64,000 nucleotides of DNA, taken from NCBI RefSeq assembly GCF_050157905.1, contig NZ_JBKIWZ010000001.1, positions 2,914,001 through 2,978,000 of the forward strand, written 5' to 3'. Under the pieces are notes generated by a model. The model had not been told where the DNA came from. It saw nothing but the letters and a program-made list of their open reading frames with translations, and ran no database searches. The DNA is from Pantoea sp050157905. GTDB lineage: Bacteria > Pseudomonadota > Gammaproteobacteria > Enterobacterales > Enterobacteriaceae. Shown piece after piece: positions 44,649 to 53,600 of this stretch. Both the position numbers and the translations under genes were made by a program. Position 1 is the first letter of the stretch; each line of letters opens with the position of its first letter.

Positions 44649-45758
44649 TCAGTCGATTAACAACCGCAGCATACGACGTAATGGTTCGGCTGCGCCCCAT
44701 AACAGCTGATCGCCCACCGTGAAGGCAGAGAGATATTCCGGCCCCATGTTCAGCTTGCGCAACCGGCCAACCGGTGTGGTCAGCGTGCCGGTAACAGCAG
44801 CGGGTGTCAGCTCACGCATGGTCAGCTCACGATCGTTGGGCACCACTTTGACCCACTCATTGTGTGACGCCAGCAGCTGTTCAATTTCGGCCAGCGGCAG
44901 ATCGCGTTTCAGCTTCAGCGTAAAGGCCTGGCTGTGGCAGCGCAGCGCACCGACGCGCACACATAATCCATCAACCGGAATGATGTCGGTGGTGGCGAGG
45001 ATCTTGTTGGTTTCCGCCTGGCCTTTCCACTCTTCGCGGCTCTGGCCATTCTCCAGCTGTTTGTCAATCCACGGGATCAGGCTGCCCGCCAGCGGCACAC
45101 CAAAGTTATCGGTTGGCAGTGTACCGGAACGGCTAAAGTCAGTGACGCTACGCTCGATATCAAGAATGGCAGAAGCCGGGTTCTGCAGCGCTGGCGCAAC
45201 ATGGTCATGCAGCATGCCCATCTGGGTCAGCAGCTCACGCATGTGGCGCGCGCCGCCGCCAGAAGCGGCCTGATAGGTGGCGACCGACGCCCACTCCACC
45301 AGGTTCTGTGCGAACAGGCCGCCCAGCGACATCAGCATCAGGCTGACGGTACAGTTCCCGCCGACAAAGGTCCTGATGCCCCGGTCAATACCCTGGCGGA
45401 TCACGGCATGGTTAACCGGATCCAGAATGATGATGGCGTCGTCTTTCATGCGCAGCGTGGAGGCCGCATCAATCCAGTAGCCCTGCCAGCCGCTGTCGCG
45501 CAGTTTTGGGTAAACGTCACTGGTATAGTCGCCGCCCTGGCAGGTAATGATGATATCCAGCGCACGCAGCGCCTCAATATCAAACGCATCCTGCAGTGTG
45601 CCCTGCTGCTTACCCGCAAAGGCGGGAGCCGCCTGACCATGCTGCGACGTCGAGAAGAAGACCGGATTGATTGCATCAAAATCGCGTTCTTCGCTCATGC
45701 GGGACATCAGCACAGAGCCGACCATACCGCGCCAACCAACAAAACCTACATTCTTCAT
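44649..45758 (-). CDS. asd: aspartate-semialdehyde dehydrogenase
   Basis: 369 residues (E. coli 367). The NADP motif is NVGFVGWRGMVGSVLMSRM; the catalytic cysteine is Cys136 in GGNCTVSLMLMSLGGLF. Conserved VGALRCHSQAFTLKL includes the active-site His. It converts aspartyl phosphate to aspartate semialdehyde, feeding lysine/diaminopimelate, methionine and threonine. It is divergent from yhgN. Confidence 0.98.
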   Translation of the reverse strand: MKNVGFVGWRGMVGSVLMSRMSEERDFDAINPVFFSTSQHGQAAPAFAGKQQGTLQDAFDIEALRALDIIITCQGGDYTSDVYPKLRDSGWQGYWIDAASTLRMKDDAIIILDPVNHAVIRQGIDRGIRTFVGGNCTVSLMLMSLGGLFAQNLVEWASVATYQAASGGGARHMRELLTQMGMLHDHVAPALQNPASAILDIERSVTDFSRSGTLPTDNFGVPLAGSLIPWIDKQLENGQSREEWKGQAETNKILATTDIIPVDGLCVRVGALRCHSQAFTLKLKRDLPLAEIEQLLASHNEWVKVVPNDRELTMRELTPAAVTGTLTTPVGRLRKLNMGPEYLSAFTVGDQLLWGAAEPLRRMLRLLID

Positions 45759-45977
45759 GTCGTGTCCGTCTCAGGCGGTTTTACACCTGCTTTTCATTTC
45801 AGAGGAGAGAACGGCATGCTATTTTCACGCCGCTCTGCGTAATAATGAGCGTGACCTGTCTCTGCTCACTCTACAAAATGCAGGGCGTGTAGCAAGTGAA
45901 TTAATTCGATTAGGTTAACTTTTTCAGCAGTGTTACTAATAATCCCGCTTTTTCGCGGCTAACAGGGTGCCAGACCG

Positions 45978-46571
45978 ATGACTGAAATGATTTCAGCGAC
46001 AATATTACTGTTGTTAATTATGGATCCGCTGGGAAATCTGCCGATTTTTATGTCGGTTTTAAAGCATCTGGAGCCGAAACGGCGGCGAGTGGTGCTGATC
46101 CGCGAAATGCTGATCGCGCTGATTATTATGTTGCTGTTCCTGTTTACCGGCGAACGCATCCTGGCATTTTTAAACCTGCGTACCGAAACCGTGTCGATTT
46201 CGGGCGGCGTCATCCTGTTTCTGATCGCCATCAAGATGATTTTTCCGTCGACTGAAAGCAGCAGCTCTGGCTTACCGGCCGGTGAAGAGCCTTTTCTGGT
46301 GCCGCTGGCGATTCCCCTGGTAGCCGGGCCCTCGCTGCTGGCCACGCTGATGCTACTGTCGCATCAGTATCCGCATCAGATGTCGCATCTGGTGGGCGCA
46401 CTGCTGATCGCCTGGGGCGTAACGGTGGGGATTCTGCTGATGTCAGGGCTGTTCCTGCGCCTGCTGGGTGACAAAGGGGTGAATGCGCTGGAGCGACTGA
46501 TGGGATTGATACTGATTATGCTGGCAACCCAGATGTTCCTTGATGGAATCCGGGCCTATCTGAAGCTGTAA
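45978..46571 (+). CDS. yhgN: MarC-family membrane protein YhgN
   Basis: 197 residues, same length as E. coli YhgN, with six predicted helices. Family features include LLLIMDPLGNLPIFMSVLKHL and IPLVAGPSLLATLML. MarC proteins were once linked to antibiotic resistance, but a transport substrate is not established. Position next to asd is conserved. Confidence 0.95.
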   Translation: MTEMISATILLLLIMDPLGNLPIFMSVLKHLEPKRRRVVLIREMLIALIIMLLFLFTGERILAFLNLRTETVSISGGVILFLIAIKMIFPSTESSSSGLPAGEEPFLVPLAIPLVAGPSLLATLMLLSHQYPHQMSHLVGALLIAWGVTVGILLMSGLFLRLLGDKGVNALERLMGLILIMLATQMFLDGIRAYLKL

Positions 46572-46576
46572 TCATG

Positions 46577-46607
46577 TTTCGGCGCTTCCCCGGGGAGAGC
46601 GCCGAAA
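46577..46607. terminator. bidirectional hairpin between yhgN and gntU
   Basis: TTTCGGCGCT (46577-46586) pairs with AGCGCCGAAA (46598-46607) over a GC-rich loop. No T-run follows, but its position between convergent genes fits termination. Confidence 0.55.
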
Positions 46608-46615
46608 TAACGGAG

Positions 46616-47955
46616 CTAAGAGAGCAGCGTAAAGGCAATCATCCCGATAACCGCGCCAACGGTGCCGAGAATGGTTTCCATCAGCGTCCAGGTCTTCAGC
46701 GTTTCCGCTTCACTGGCCCCGGTGAAGCGACCAAACAGCCAGAAACCGGCATCGTTGACGTGGCTGATAATGATAGAGCCTCCGCCGATGCAGATTGACA
46801 GCGCCGCCAGCTGGGCACCGCTGTAATGCAGCGGTTCAATCACCGGCATGATCAATCCGACCGTCGTCAGGCAGGCAACCGTTGCCGAGCCCTGAATAAC
46901 CCGCACTGCACCCGACAGGATAAAACAGGCCAGCGCAATCGGCAGGCCAGCGCCGGTCAGCGCATTGCCCAGCACCGGACCGACGCCGGAATCCACCAGC
47001 ACCTGCTTAAACACGCCACCTGCTCCAATCACCAGCAGGATAATACCGGCGGGCTGAAGCGCACTGCCGCACACCTGCATCACCCGCTCTTTGTCCATGC
47101 CCTGACGCCAGGCCAGGCCATAAATCGCCACCAGCAGTGCCAGCAAAATCGCGGTAAAAGGATGACCGATAAATTCCAGCCACTCATACAGGCTCGTACC
47201 TTCAGTCGTGAAGCGTGCGCCGATGGTTTTCAGCCCTACCAGCACCAGCGGGAACAGAATCAGTGAGAGGCTGAAGCCAAATGAGGGCAACTTGCTCTCA
47301 TCCACATCAGGCTGATGATCTTCCGGCGGCGCGCTGAACGTCACGTGTTTGCCAATAAAGTTGCCAAACAGCGGTCCGGCAATCAGCATGCCGGGGATAG
47401 CGGCACAAAGCCCCAGCAGGATCATCCAGCCGAAGTCCGCGTGCATCTGTGATGCCAGCAGCATCGGAGCCGGTCCGGGTAACAGAAACGCCGCGGCGGC
47501 CGCCACACCGGCAAACAGCGGGATGACCAGCTTCACCAGATTGCCGCCCGTACGCCGCGCCACCGCAAACGCGATGCTGATCAGGAGTACGACGGCCACC
47601 TCAAAGAAGAGCGGCAGCGCACAGATCAGCCCGGCGATGCCCATTGCGTAGTGCGCCCGGCTCTGACCAAAGGTCTTCAGCATCCGGATAGCAATCTGAT
47701 CCACCGCGCCGGTTTCATGCAGGATTTTGCCGAACATCGCGCCCAGCGCGACCACGATTGCGAGGAAGCCGAGCGTGCCGCCCATTCCCTTCTGCATGGT
47801 TTCAGCAATCTTATTCAGAGGCATGCCGGAAAAGAGCCCGGCACCGATTGACACTAACATCAGCGCGACAAAAGCGTGCATACGCGCTTTCATCACCAGA
47901 AAAGCAGCAGCAGGACAGAGCCTGCTGCGGTCAGAACAAGTGTTGCGGTATTCAT
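46616..47955 (-). CDS. gntU: low-affinity gluconate permease GntU, with apparent 1-base frameshift near the N-terminus
   Basis: The expected start (ATG 47955, 2 bases after the gntK stop) encodes MNTATLVLTAAGSVLLLLF, matching the first helix of E. coli GntU. The frame then reads TGG TGA instead of continuing into LVMKARMHAF. Adding one base in the short T-run of the minus strand (47900-47903) restores a 446-residue protein, exactly the E. coli length. From 47893 onward the frame is intact for 425 residues (GntP family, GGTLGFLAIVVALGAMFGKILHETG, NDAGFWLFGRFTG). Either the gene is a recent pseudogene lacking the first helix, it starts at ATG 47893, or the base was lost in sequencing. GntU imports gluconate for GntK. 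Confidence 0.85.
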
Positions 47956-47957
47956 CT

Positions 47958-48494
47958 CTAACCCTGGCTGATAGCGTCCCGGATCGTCGCAACTGTCGCC
48001 GCCACAACCTCGTCCAGTGAATGGGTAATATCCACGACCAGCACATCCTGCTCGTCGCTGCCCGGCTCTTCCAGCGTGGCAAACTGTGTCACCAGCATCT
48101 GCGGTTTAAAGAAATGGCCTTTACGCGCTTTCAGGCGGGCTTCAATGGTGTCGAAATCGCCTTTCAGGTAGATGAACCGCAGGTTGTCATTTCCCTGACG
48201 CAGAATGTCGCGATAACTTTTCTTCAGGGCTGAACAGACAATCACGGAGATCGCCTGGGTGCGCTGCATCGCAAAGGCGGCGTCATTCAGCGCCTGCAGC
48301 CACGGCTGGCGGTCGTTGTCATCCAGCGGATGACCATCGGCCATCTTCAGGATGTTAGCGCGGGGATGGAGAAAATCACCGTCAAGAAAGGCTGTGTTCA
48401 GCTGGTGAGAAACCTGGTTGGCGACGGCAGACTTTCCGCTGCCTGAAACGCCCATCAGGATAAAAACGTGATGCGACGGGGATTGCGTAGTCAT
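47958..48494 (-). CDS. gntK: gluconokinase GntK
   Basis: 178 residues. Walker A is ILMGVSGSGKSAVA, with the substrate region FLDGDFLHPRANILKMADGHPLDD. It phosphorylates gluconate to 6-phosphogluconate for the Entner-Doudoroff or pentose phosphate route. A GntR operator lies upstream and gntU follows 2 bases downstream. Confidence 0.97.
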   Translation of the reverse strand: MTTQSPSHHVFILMGVSGSGKSAVANQVSHQLNTAFLDGDFLHPRANILKMADGHPLDDNDRQPWLQALNDAAFAMQRTQAISVIVCSALKKSYRDILRQGNDNLRFIYLKGDFDTIEARLKARKGHFFKPQMLVTQFATLEEPGSDEQDVLVVDITHSLDEVVAATVATIRDAISQG

Positions 48495-48524
48495 TTTTCT
48501 GCTCCGGCAGGTGAGAATTTGCCA

Positions 48525-48541
48525 ATGTTACCGATAACAAT
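48525..48541 (-). promoter_or_regulatory. GntR operator before gntKU
   Basis: ATGTTACCGATAACAAT is a dyad close to GntR sites (ATGTTACCGGTAACAT type). It lies about 31 bases before the gntK start. Confidence 0.75.
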
Positions 48542-48634
48542 GTCGTTTCTCATTCTCCTGGCCGCTTAACAGCCTGGCAACCTTTTTACCGGGAAAAGCG
48601 TGAAAGTGTGAGCTGACTCATAAAAAAATCATAA

Positions 48635-49630
48635 TCAGATACTGCCACCTTCGCTGATCTCAAATCCGACATCGTGCAGCGAATTATCACTGTTCTCACC
48701 CGCGATGCGCGCCAGCAGCAACGCTGCTGCTTCGCGTCCCATCCGGTCGCGCGGCGTCAGCACCGTGGCGAGCTGTGGCGTCACAACCTGACTGATATCA
48801 TGGCCATGAAAGCCGGCAATCGCCATCTGCGAAGGCACCTGTAATCCCTGACGCTGGCACTCAAACATCGCGCCAACCGCGAGATCGTCATTGGTACAGA
48901 ACAGGCTATCCGTTTCCGGATAGAGACGCTGCGCCTCACGCAGCAGATCGCCACCGGCACTGAAAGAGGAGGCCTCTTCCATCATCACACTGCGTGGCGT
49001 CAGCCCCGCTTCACGCATCGCGATTTCATATCCGCGCTGCTTTTGTAGCGTACGTTCATCCAGACGCGCGCCCAGATAGACCGTGTAACGATGGCCTTTA
49101 GCGAGAATAGCCCGCGTCATCTGCCGGGCGGCCTCGACGTTATCGAAACCCACGGCCATGTCCAGACAGGGCGTCACGCTGTCCATCATCTCAATGACCG
49201 GAATCCCGGCTACCTCCAGCATCCGCAGCGTACCTGGCGTATGGGTACGTTCGGTCAGGATGACGCCATCAATGTTCCAGCCGAGCAGCGAGCGCAGCTG
49301 CAGCTCCTCTTTTTGCGGGTTGTAGCCAAAGTGGGCGACCAGTGTCTGGTAGTTGGCTTCATCAGTAACGGCTTCGATGCCGCGCAGTACGTCAGCAAAC
49401 ACCTGGTTGGTGAGGGAGGGCAGCAGGATACCGATGGCACGACTGGTGGCGTTTGAAAGCATATCGGGGGCGCGATTGGGGATGTAGCCCAGCTCATCCA
49501 GAGCCACCGCAATCTTCTCCCGCAGGGCAACGGAGACCTGCTCAGGATTGCGCAGGTAGCGGCTGACGGTCATTTTAGTAATGCCGACGCGATCGGCAAC
49601 GTCCTGTAATACCGGTCTTTTCTTCTTCAT
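48635..49630 (-). CDS. gntR: gluconate utilisation repressor GntR (LacI family)
   Basis: 331 residues, E. coli length. LacI helix-turn-helix at the start (RPVLQDVADRVGITKMTVSRYLRNPEQVS) with hinge ALDELGYIPNRAPDMLSN, then a periplasmic-binding-like effector domain (TDSLFCTNDDLAVGAMFEC). It represses gnt genes and is released by gluconate. It is separate from gntK by about 140 bases that hold the operator. Confidence 0.97.
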   Translation of the reverse strand: MKKKRPVLQDVADRVGITKMTVSRYLRNPEQVSVALREKIAVALDELGYIPNRAPDMLSNATSRAIGILLPSLTNQVFADVLRGIEAVTDEANYQTLVAHFGYNPQKEELQLRSLLGWNIDGVILTERTHTPGTLRMLEVAGIPVIEMMDSVTPCLDMAVGFDNVEAARQMTRAILAKGHRYTVYLGARLDERTLQKQRGYEIAMREAGLTPRSVMMEEASSFSAGGDLLREAQRLYPETDSLFCTNDDLAVGAMFECQRQGLQVPSQMAIAGFHGHDISQVVTPQLATVLTPRDRMGREAAALLLARIAGENSDNSLHDVGFEISEGGSI

Positions 49631-49703
49631 CGTAGCGCCTGGGATCGCCCTGAAAGCTTAAGTACGATGAGTCTATCACTTTTTTGTCACAAAATTGCCA
49701 ACC

Positions 49704-49723
49704 GGGCGCGACAAGGCGCGCCC
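49704..49723 (-). terminator. hairpin after yhhW
   Basis: GGGCGCG (49704-49710) pairs with CGCGCCC (49717-49723); on the minus strand it follows the yhhW stop by about 10 bases, with a weak downstream ATTTTG. Termination is plausible only. Confidence 0.4.
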
Positions 49724-49732
49724 GTCAGCGGC

Positions 49733-50428
49733 TTAAACCGGTGGCAAATCAAACAACAGGACCTCAGCCGCGGCGCTGGCTTCGAGAGTCAGCGCGCTTT
49801 CGTCCCAGATAGCCAGGGCATCGCTGGTGGTGACCGGATGACCGTTAACGGTTACGTCCCCTTTTACCACCTGAATCCAGATACGCCGGCCCGCTTCAAT
49901 CGCGACGTTATCCTGCTCACCGGCTGACAACACCCAGCGCGACAGCGTCATGTCCTGATAAACCTTCAGCGATCCGTCACGTGCATCCGGGCTGAGCACC
50001 AGCTGGCGACCCTGCACATCCGGGAAACGGCGCTGGTCATAGCGCGGTTCGATGCCATTGCGCTCAGGCATGATCCAGATCTGATAAAGGTGCAGCGGGT
50101 CGCTTTCACTGGCGTTGTACTCGGAGTGACGCACACCGGTTCCGGCACTCATTATCTGGAACTCACCTGCCGGGATCTGCTCTTTGTTACCCATGCTGTC
50201 CTGATGCTCAACCGTACCCGAGAGCACGTAGGTCAGGATTTCCATATCTTTATGGGGATGAGTGCCAAATCCCTGACCGCCCGCGATCACATCTTCGTTG
50301 ATGACCCGCAGCGCGGAGAAGCCCATAAAGTTCGCGTCGTAGTAGCCGGCGAAAGAGAAAGTGTGCCAGCTATCCAGCCAGCCATGGTTTGCGTGACCGC
50401 GTTCTTCAGCTTTACGTACATAGATCAT
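49733..50428 (-). CDS. yhhW: pirin-family quercetin 2,3-dioxygenase YhhW
   Basis: 231 residues from ATG 50428 (GAGGAG upstream), the E. coli length. A bicupin; the N-terminal cupin has the metal ligands in GFGTHPHKDMEILTYVLSG and TGVRHSEYN. E. coli YhhW has quercetinase activity in vitro; the natural substrate is unknown. A TTG two codons earlier is in frame but unlikely. Confidence 0.95.
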   Translation of the reverse strand: MIYVRKAEERGHANHGWLDSWHTFSFAGYYDANFMGFSALRVINEDVIAGGQGFGTHPHKDMEILTYVLSGTVEHQDSMGNKEQIPAGEFQIMSAGTGVRHSEYNASESDPLHLYQIWIMPERNGIEPRYDQRRFPDVQGRQLVLSPDARDGSLKVYQDMTLSRWVLSAGEQDNVAIEAGRRIWIQVVKGDVTVNGHPVTTSDALAIWDESALTLEASAAAEVLLFDLPPV

Positions 50429-50563
50429 GTTCAAATCTCCTCAATGTTTTTTGTAGTTTGTTCCTGAGGCGGTCAGATTGATAGCTGAAAAACTTCACTC
50501 CTCTGTTCAAAATAGTTGAATAACGGACAGAGAGTGACTGAAAAGTACTGAAGAAGAGCAGGC

Positions 50564-50656
50564 AAAAAAAAGCCAGCACGCGGCTGGCTAAAAATACTGG
50601 AAGCAATGTGAGCAATGTCGTGCTTTCCCGGGCTGCCGTGCGACCTCCCGTGAATG
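50564..50656 (-). ncRNA. ryhB: small RNA RyhB (Fur-controlled iron-sparing regulator)
   Basis: The minus strand carries the conserved RyhB seed core, including AAAGCACGACATTGC and TCACATTGCTTCCAG, followed by the terminator stem AGCCAGC-CGCGT-GCTGGCT and a run of T ending at 50564. The 5' end near 50656 is inferred from the promoter (-35 TTTACA at 50693-50688, 18-base spacer, -10 TATTAT at 50669-50664). The length of about 93 bases compares with 90 in E. coli. RyhB pairs with mRNAs of iron-using proteins such as sodB and sdh with Hfq. In E. coli ryhB lies beside yhhY, the same place. Confidence 0.93.
50571..50589 (-). terminator. Rho-independent terminator of ryhB
   Basis: Stem 50589-50583 with 50577-50571 (AGCCAGC/GCTGGCT) followed on the minus strand by eight T. 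It is part of the RyhB transcript. Confidence 0.92.
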
Positions 50657-50659
50657 CAT

Positions 50660-50678
50660 GACAATAATAATCATTATC
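50660..50678 (-). promoter_or_regulatory. Fur box over the ryhB promoter
   Basis: On the minus strand GATAATGATTATTATTGTC matches the 19-bp Fur consensus (GATAATGATAATCATTATC) well; read on the plus strand GACAATAATAATCATTATC matches at 17 of 19. It covers the -10, so Fe-Fur would shut off ryhB when iron is plentiful. Confidence 0.92.
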
Positions 50679-50774
50679 ATTCTCGTCTGTAAAGCCTTTT
50701 GCGATAATTTTGCCTTGATTATCCGGCTGTTTTCCCTGATTTTTAAAAGGTTTTTACCGTCCAGAGGAGCGATT

Positions 50775-51272
50775 ATGGAAATCACTGTCCGCCACGTTAT
50801 GCCCGACGATGCCGCTGCGCTGCACCGGATCTATAGCCAGCCCGATACCCAGGCCAGCACGCTCCATCTTCCTTACTCGTCGCTTCAGATGTGGCAGAAT
50901 CGTCTCGCCGCCCCGCAGCCCAACGCTCATCTGCTGGTCGCCTGTATCGGCGAGGAGGTCGTCGGACAGTGTGCGCTGCAGGTGGAAGAGCGTGCCAGAC
51001 GTCGCCATGTTGCCTCTCTGGGAATGGGCGTAGATACGCGCTACCGGCAGCGTGGCGTGGGCACGACGCTGATGCGTGAAATGGTCGCGTTGTGCGACGA
51101 CTGGCTACAGGTAGGTCGGATGGAGCTGACGGTGTTTGTCGATAATGCCCCGGCCATCGCCCTTTATCAGCGTTTTGGTTTTGAGATTGAGGGCACGGCG
51201 AAAGGCTTTGCGATGCGGCACGGCGCGTTGATTGATGCGCACTATATGGCACGGATTAAACCTGACGTATGA
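50775..51272 (+). CDS. yhhY: GNAT N-acetyltransferase YhhY
   Basis: 165 residues from ATG 50775 (AGAGGAG upstream); E. coli has 162. GNAT core: VASLGMGVDTRYRQRGVGTTLMREMV contains R-x-R-G-V-G, the acetyl-CoA loop. C-terminal NAPAIALYQRFGFEIEGTAKGF is the usual last motif. Some aromatic amino acids are acetylated by YhhY in E. coli. Confidence 0.94.
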   Translation: MEITVRHVMPDDAAALHRIYSQPDTQASTLHLPYSSLQMWQNRLAAPQPNAHLLVACIGEEVVGQCALQVEERARRRHVASLGMGVDTRYRQRGVGTTLMREMVALCDDWLQVGRMELTVFVDNAPAIALYQRFGFEIEGTAKGFAMRHGALIDAHYMARIKPDV

Positions 51273-51306
51273 CAGCAGCAGGGGCACGATTGTGCGCCTG
51301 CTGCTG
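51273..51306. terminator. long hairpin between yhhY and ggt
   Basis: CAGCAGCAGG (51273-51282) pairs with CCTGCTGCTG (51297-51306), with an inner GCAC/GTGC stem. It begins right after the yhhY stop, between convergent genes. There is no clear T-run. Confidence 0.5.
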
Positions 51307-51358
51307 ATTAGCCCTGTCAGTGAATGTCTGAGTCCGGATTTGTCAGCCGTCCTGGTAA

Positions 51359-53110
51359 TCAGTAACCGGCGCTTAAATCATCAACGCTGCGCGGATCAGA
51401 GGCGCCATACAGCATGCCGTCCGGCCCGATCATGATGCTCTGGGTGCTGCCCATCGACGGCAGCACCTTCACATGCTGACCTTTGTTCTCCAGCAGGCGC
51501 AGCGTGTCGGGACTGAAACCCTTCTCAACACGCAGCTGATCCGGCAGCCACTGATGATGGAAGCGCGGCGCATTGGTCGCTTCTGCCACGTTCATACCAA
51601 AATCGATGCTGTTAACCACCATCTGCAACACCGTGGTGATAATGCGGCTGCCGCCAGGGCTGCCGGTGACCAGCCAGGTTTTCCCGCCTTTGGCGACGAT
51701 GGTTGGCGACATCGATGACAGCGGCCGTTTCGCCGGCTGCACGGCATTCGCTTCGCCGCCGACCAGCCCATAGACATTTGGCGTGCCCGGTTTGGCGGAG
51801 AAGTCATCCATCTCGTTGTTCATCAGGATGCCGCTGTTACCTGCCACAATTCCGCTGCCAAAATAGGTGTTAAGCGTGTAGGTGACCGCCACCGCATTAC
51901 CCTGCTTATCCACCACCGAGAAATGGGTGGTCTGATTACTTTCATAAGGCTCCAGCTTGCCGGGTTTGATCTCGCTGGACGGACGCGCCTTCGCCACATC
52001 GATTTGCTGCGCCAGCGTTTTCGCATAGGCTTTGCTGGTCAGCGCCTGCCACGGCACTTTCACAAAATCGGGGTCGCCGAGGTATTCCGAGCGGTCGGCA
52101 TAGGCATATTTTTCCGCTTCCGCCATTACCTGCATGGCGTCCGCGCTGCCAAAGCCCATCTTCGCCAGATCGAAGTTCTCCAGGATATTCAGGATCTGCA
52201 CGATGTGGATGCCCCCGGATGAGGGCGGCGGCATGGAGAAGACTTCATAGCCCCGGTAGGTGCCGCTGACAGGTGTTCGTTCGACCGCACGGTAGGCCGC
52301 CAGATCCGCTTTGCTGATCAGGCCGCCATGCTGCGCCATCTCTCCGGCAATCTCATCGGCAATCTCCCCTTTGTAGAAGGCATCCGGCCCCTGACGGGCA
52401 ATGAGCTGCAGGCTGTGCGCCAGGTTTTTCTGCACCAGCCGATCGCCCTTCTGCCACGGCGTACCGTCCGGCTTATAGAAGATTGCTTTGCTGTTGGGAT
52501 GCGTAATCAGGACCTCTTTGCCGTAGGTTTTCAGGTCATCCGCCAGTGCGTCATTGACCGGAATGCCCTCGCGCGCCAGTTTGATCGCCGGTGCCAGCAG
52601 GGTGCTCAGCGGCAGCGTGCCATATTTCTGCGCGGCCAGCGCCAGTCCGGCGACGGTGCCGGGCGTGCCGGAAGCGAGATGCGAAGTGAGCGACAGTTTG
52701 CTGTCAGCATTACCCTGCTTGTCCAGGAACATATCGCGTGACGCATGTCCCGGGGCCATTTCACGGAAATCGATGGCGGTGGCGCGACCCGAGGCGGTGC
52801 GCAGCAACATGAACCCGCCGCCGCCCAGGTTGCCCGCCTGCGGATGGGTTACGGCCAGCGCAAAGCCCACGGCAACGGCGGCATCGACCGCATTGCCACC
52901 CTGACGCAGGATCTCCACGCCCACCTGGGTGGCCATGGCATCCACCGACGCGACCATGCCGTGCTGCGCCTTCACCGGATGAAACGTATCGCTGTCCACA
53001 CCATAAGAAACCGGGGGGGCCTGCACGGGTGCGGCGTGCGCACCGGCTGCCACGGTCATGCTCATCACCAGCGACCAGCTGAGCTGACGCACCCTTTTCT
53101 GCATTTTCAT
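51359..53110 (-). CDS. ggt: gamma-glutamyltranspeptidase Ggt
   Basis: 583 residues (E. coli 580). Signal peptide to about AHA-A26; then the large subunit and, after autocleavage before Thr394 in NQTTHFSVVD, the small subunit. GSPGGSRIITTVLQ is a conserved small-subunit loop. The enzyme acts in the periplasm on glutathione and other gamma-glutamyl compounds. Another ATG lies two codons in; either is possible. Neighbours yhhY and yhhA are as in E. coli. Confidence 0.97.
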   Translation of the reverse strand: MKMQKRVRQLSWSLVMSMTVAAGAHAAPVQAPPVSYGVDSDTFHPVKAQHGMVASVDAMATQVGVEILRQGGNAVDAAVAVGFALAVTHPQAGNLGGGGFMLLRTASGRATAIDFREMAPGHASRDMFLDKQGNADSKLSLTSHLASGTPGTVAGLALAAQKYGTLPLSTLLAPAIKLAREGIPVNDALADDLKTYGKEVLITHPNSKAIFYKPDGTPWQKGDRLVQKNLAHSLQLIARQGPDAFYKGEIADEIAGEMAQHGGLISKADLAAYRAVERTPVSGTYRGYEVFSMPPPSSGGIHIVQILNILENFDLAKMGFGSADAMQVMAEAEKYAYADRSEYLGDPDFVKVPWQALTSKAYAKTLAQQIDVAKARPSSEIKPGKLEPYESNQTTHFSVVDKQGNAVAVTYTLNTYFGSGIVAGNSGILMNNEMDDFSAKPGTPNVYGLVGGEANAVQPAKRPLSSMSPTIVAKGGKTWLVTGSPGGSRIITTVLQMVVNSIDFGMNVAEATNAPRFHHQWLPDQLRVEKGFSPDTLRLLENKGQHVKVLPSMGSTQSIMIGPDGMLYGASDPRSVDDLSAGY

Positions 53111-53306
53111 CCTGCCACCATCCTGTGTTGTTATTTACAATTTTTTATCATTTATGCAAGTGCCTACAAATACAGCAAAATAACCGGGGTTAAGTCAAAT
53201 CCGGAATACATCTGAATGTAAGGTCTGTGATATCGGGTAAACTTATGACTGCGATGCCGGTGTGCGGTCTTGCGCACGCGGAACGCGCGTTAAGAAAGGA
53301 GAGATG

Positions 53307-53600
53307 ATGAAAAAGTGGATGATGGTTTTTGCCGCCCTGCTGCCTTTTGCCAGCCAGGCGACCACGCTGAACAGCACCAACGATCCGAACCGGCCGGGTT
53401 ATAATCCCAGCCAGCAGCGAATGCAGTCGCAGATGCAAACCCAGCAGCAGCAGCAACAGCTGAAGCTGCGCCAGGATCAGCAGCGTCAGACGCAGGACAT
53501 GCAGCGTAAAATGCAGGAACAGCGCGACAGTGCCCGGCAGCGGGTCATCGACACACAACCGGGTAATCAGACGCAGACGCAGAGCCCGAATCAGAACTAG
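53307..53600 (+). CDS. yhhA: DUF2756 small exported protein YhhA
   Basis: 97 residues from ATG 53307; the adjacent ATG at 53304 is only 2 bases from AGGAG, too close. A signal peptide (MKKWMMVFAALLPFASQAT) is followed by TLNSTNDPNRPGYNPSQQRMQSQMQTQQQQQQL and a long Gln/Arg-rich tail. The N-terminal NxPNxPGYxxPSQQRMQ pattern matches E. coli YhhA, but this one is shorter (E. coli 146) and lacks its C-terminal Pro-rich part. Function is unknown. Its TAG overlaps the ugpQ stop on the other strand in a shared CTAG. Confidence 0.85.
   Translation: MKKWMMVFAALLPFASQATTLNSTNDPNRPGYNPSQQRMQSQMQTQQQQQQLKLRQDQQRQTQDMQRKMQEQRDSARQRVIDTQPGNQTQTQSPNQN

Larger units (their letters stand above)
50435..50774. 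other. intergenic region holding ryhB
   Basis: About 340 bases between yhhW and yhhY. The 50564-50700 part is the ryhB unit and its promoter. The remainder (50435-50560) has no supported feature and may hold the yhhW promoter. Confidence 0.7.

Noticed and set aside
47956..48082. Reading gntU as a 488-residue protein starting at 48082
   Set aside because: The extra N-terminal residues are the wrong frame of gntK and of the true gntU start; the frame joins only because of the one-base deletion.
53440..53540. CAG-rich stretch in yhhA as a microsatellite or regulatory repeat
   Set aside because: It encodes the Gln-rich tail typical of this small family and is interrupted, so it is ordinary coding sequence.
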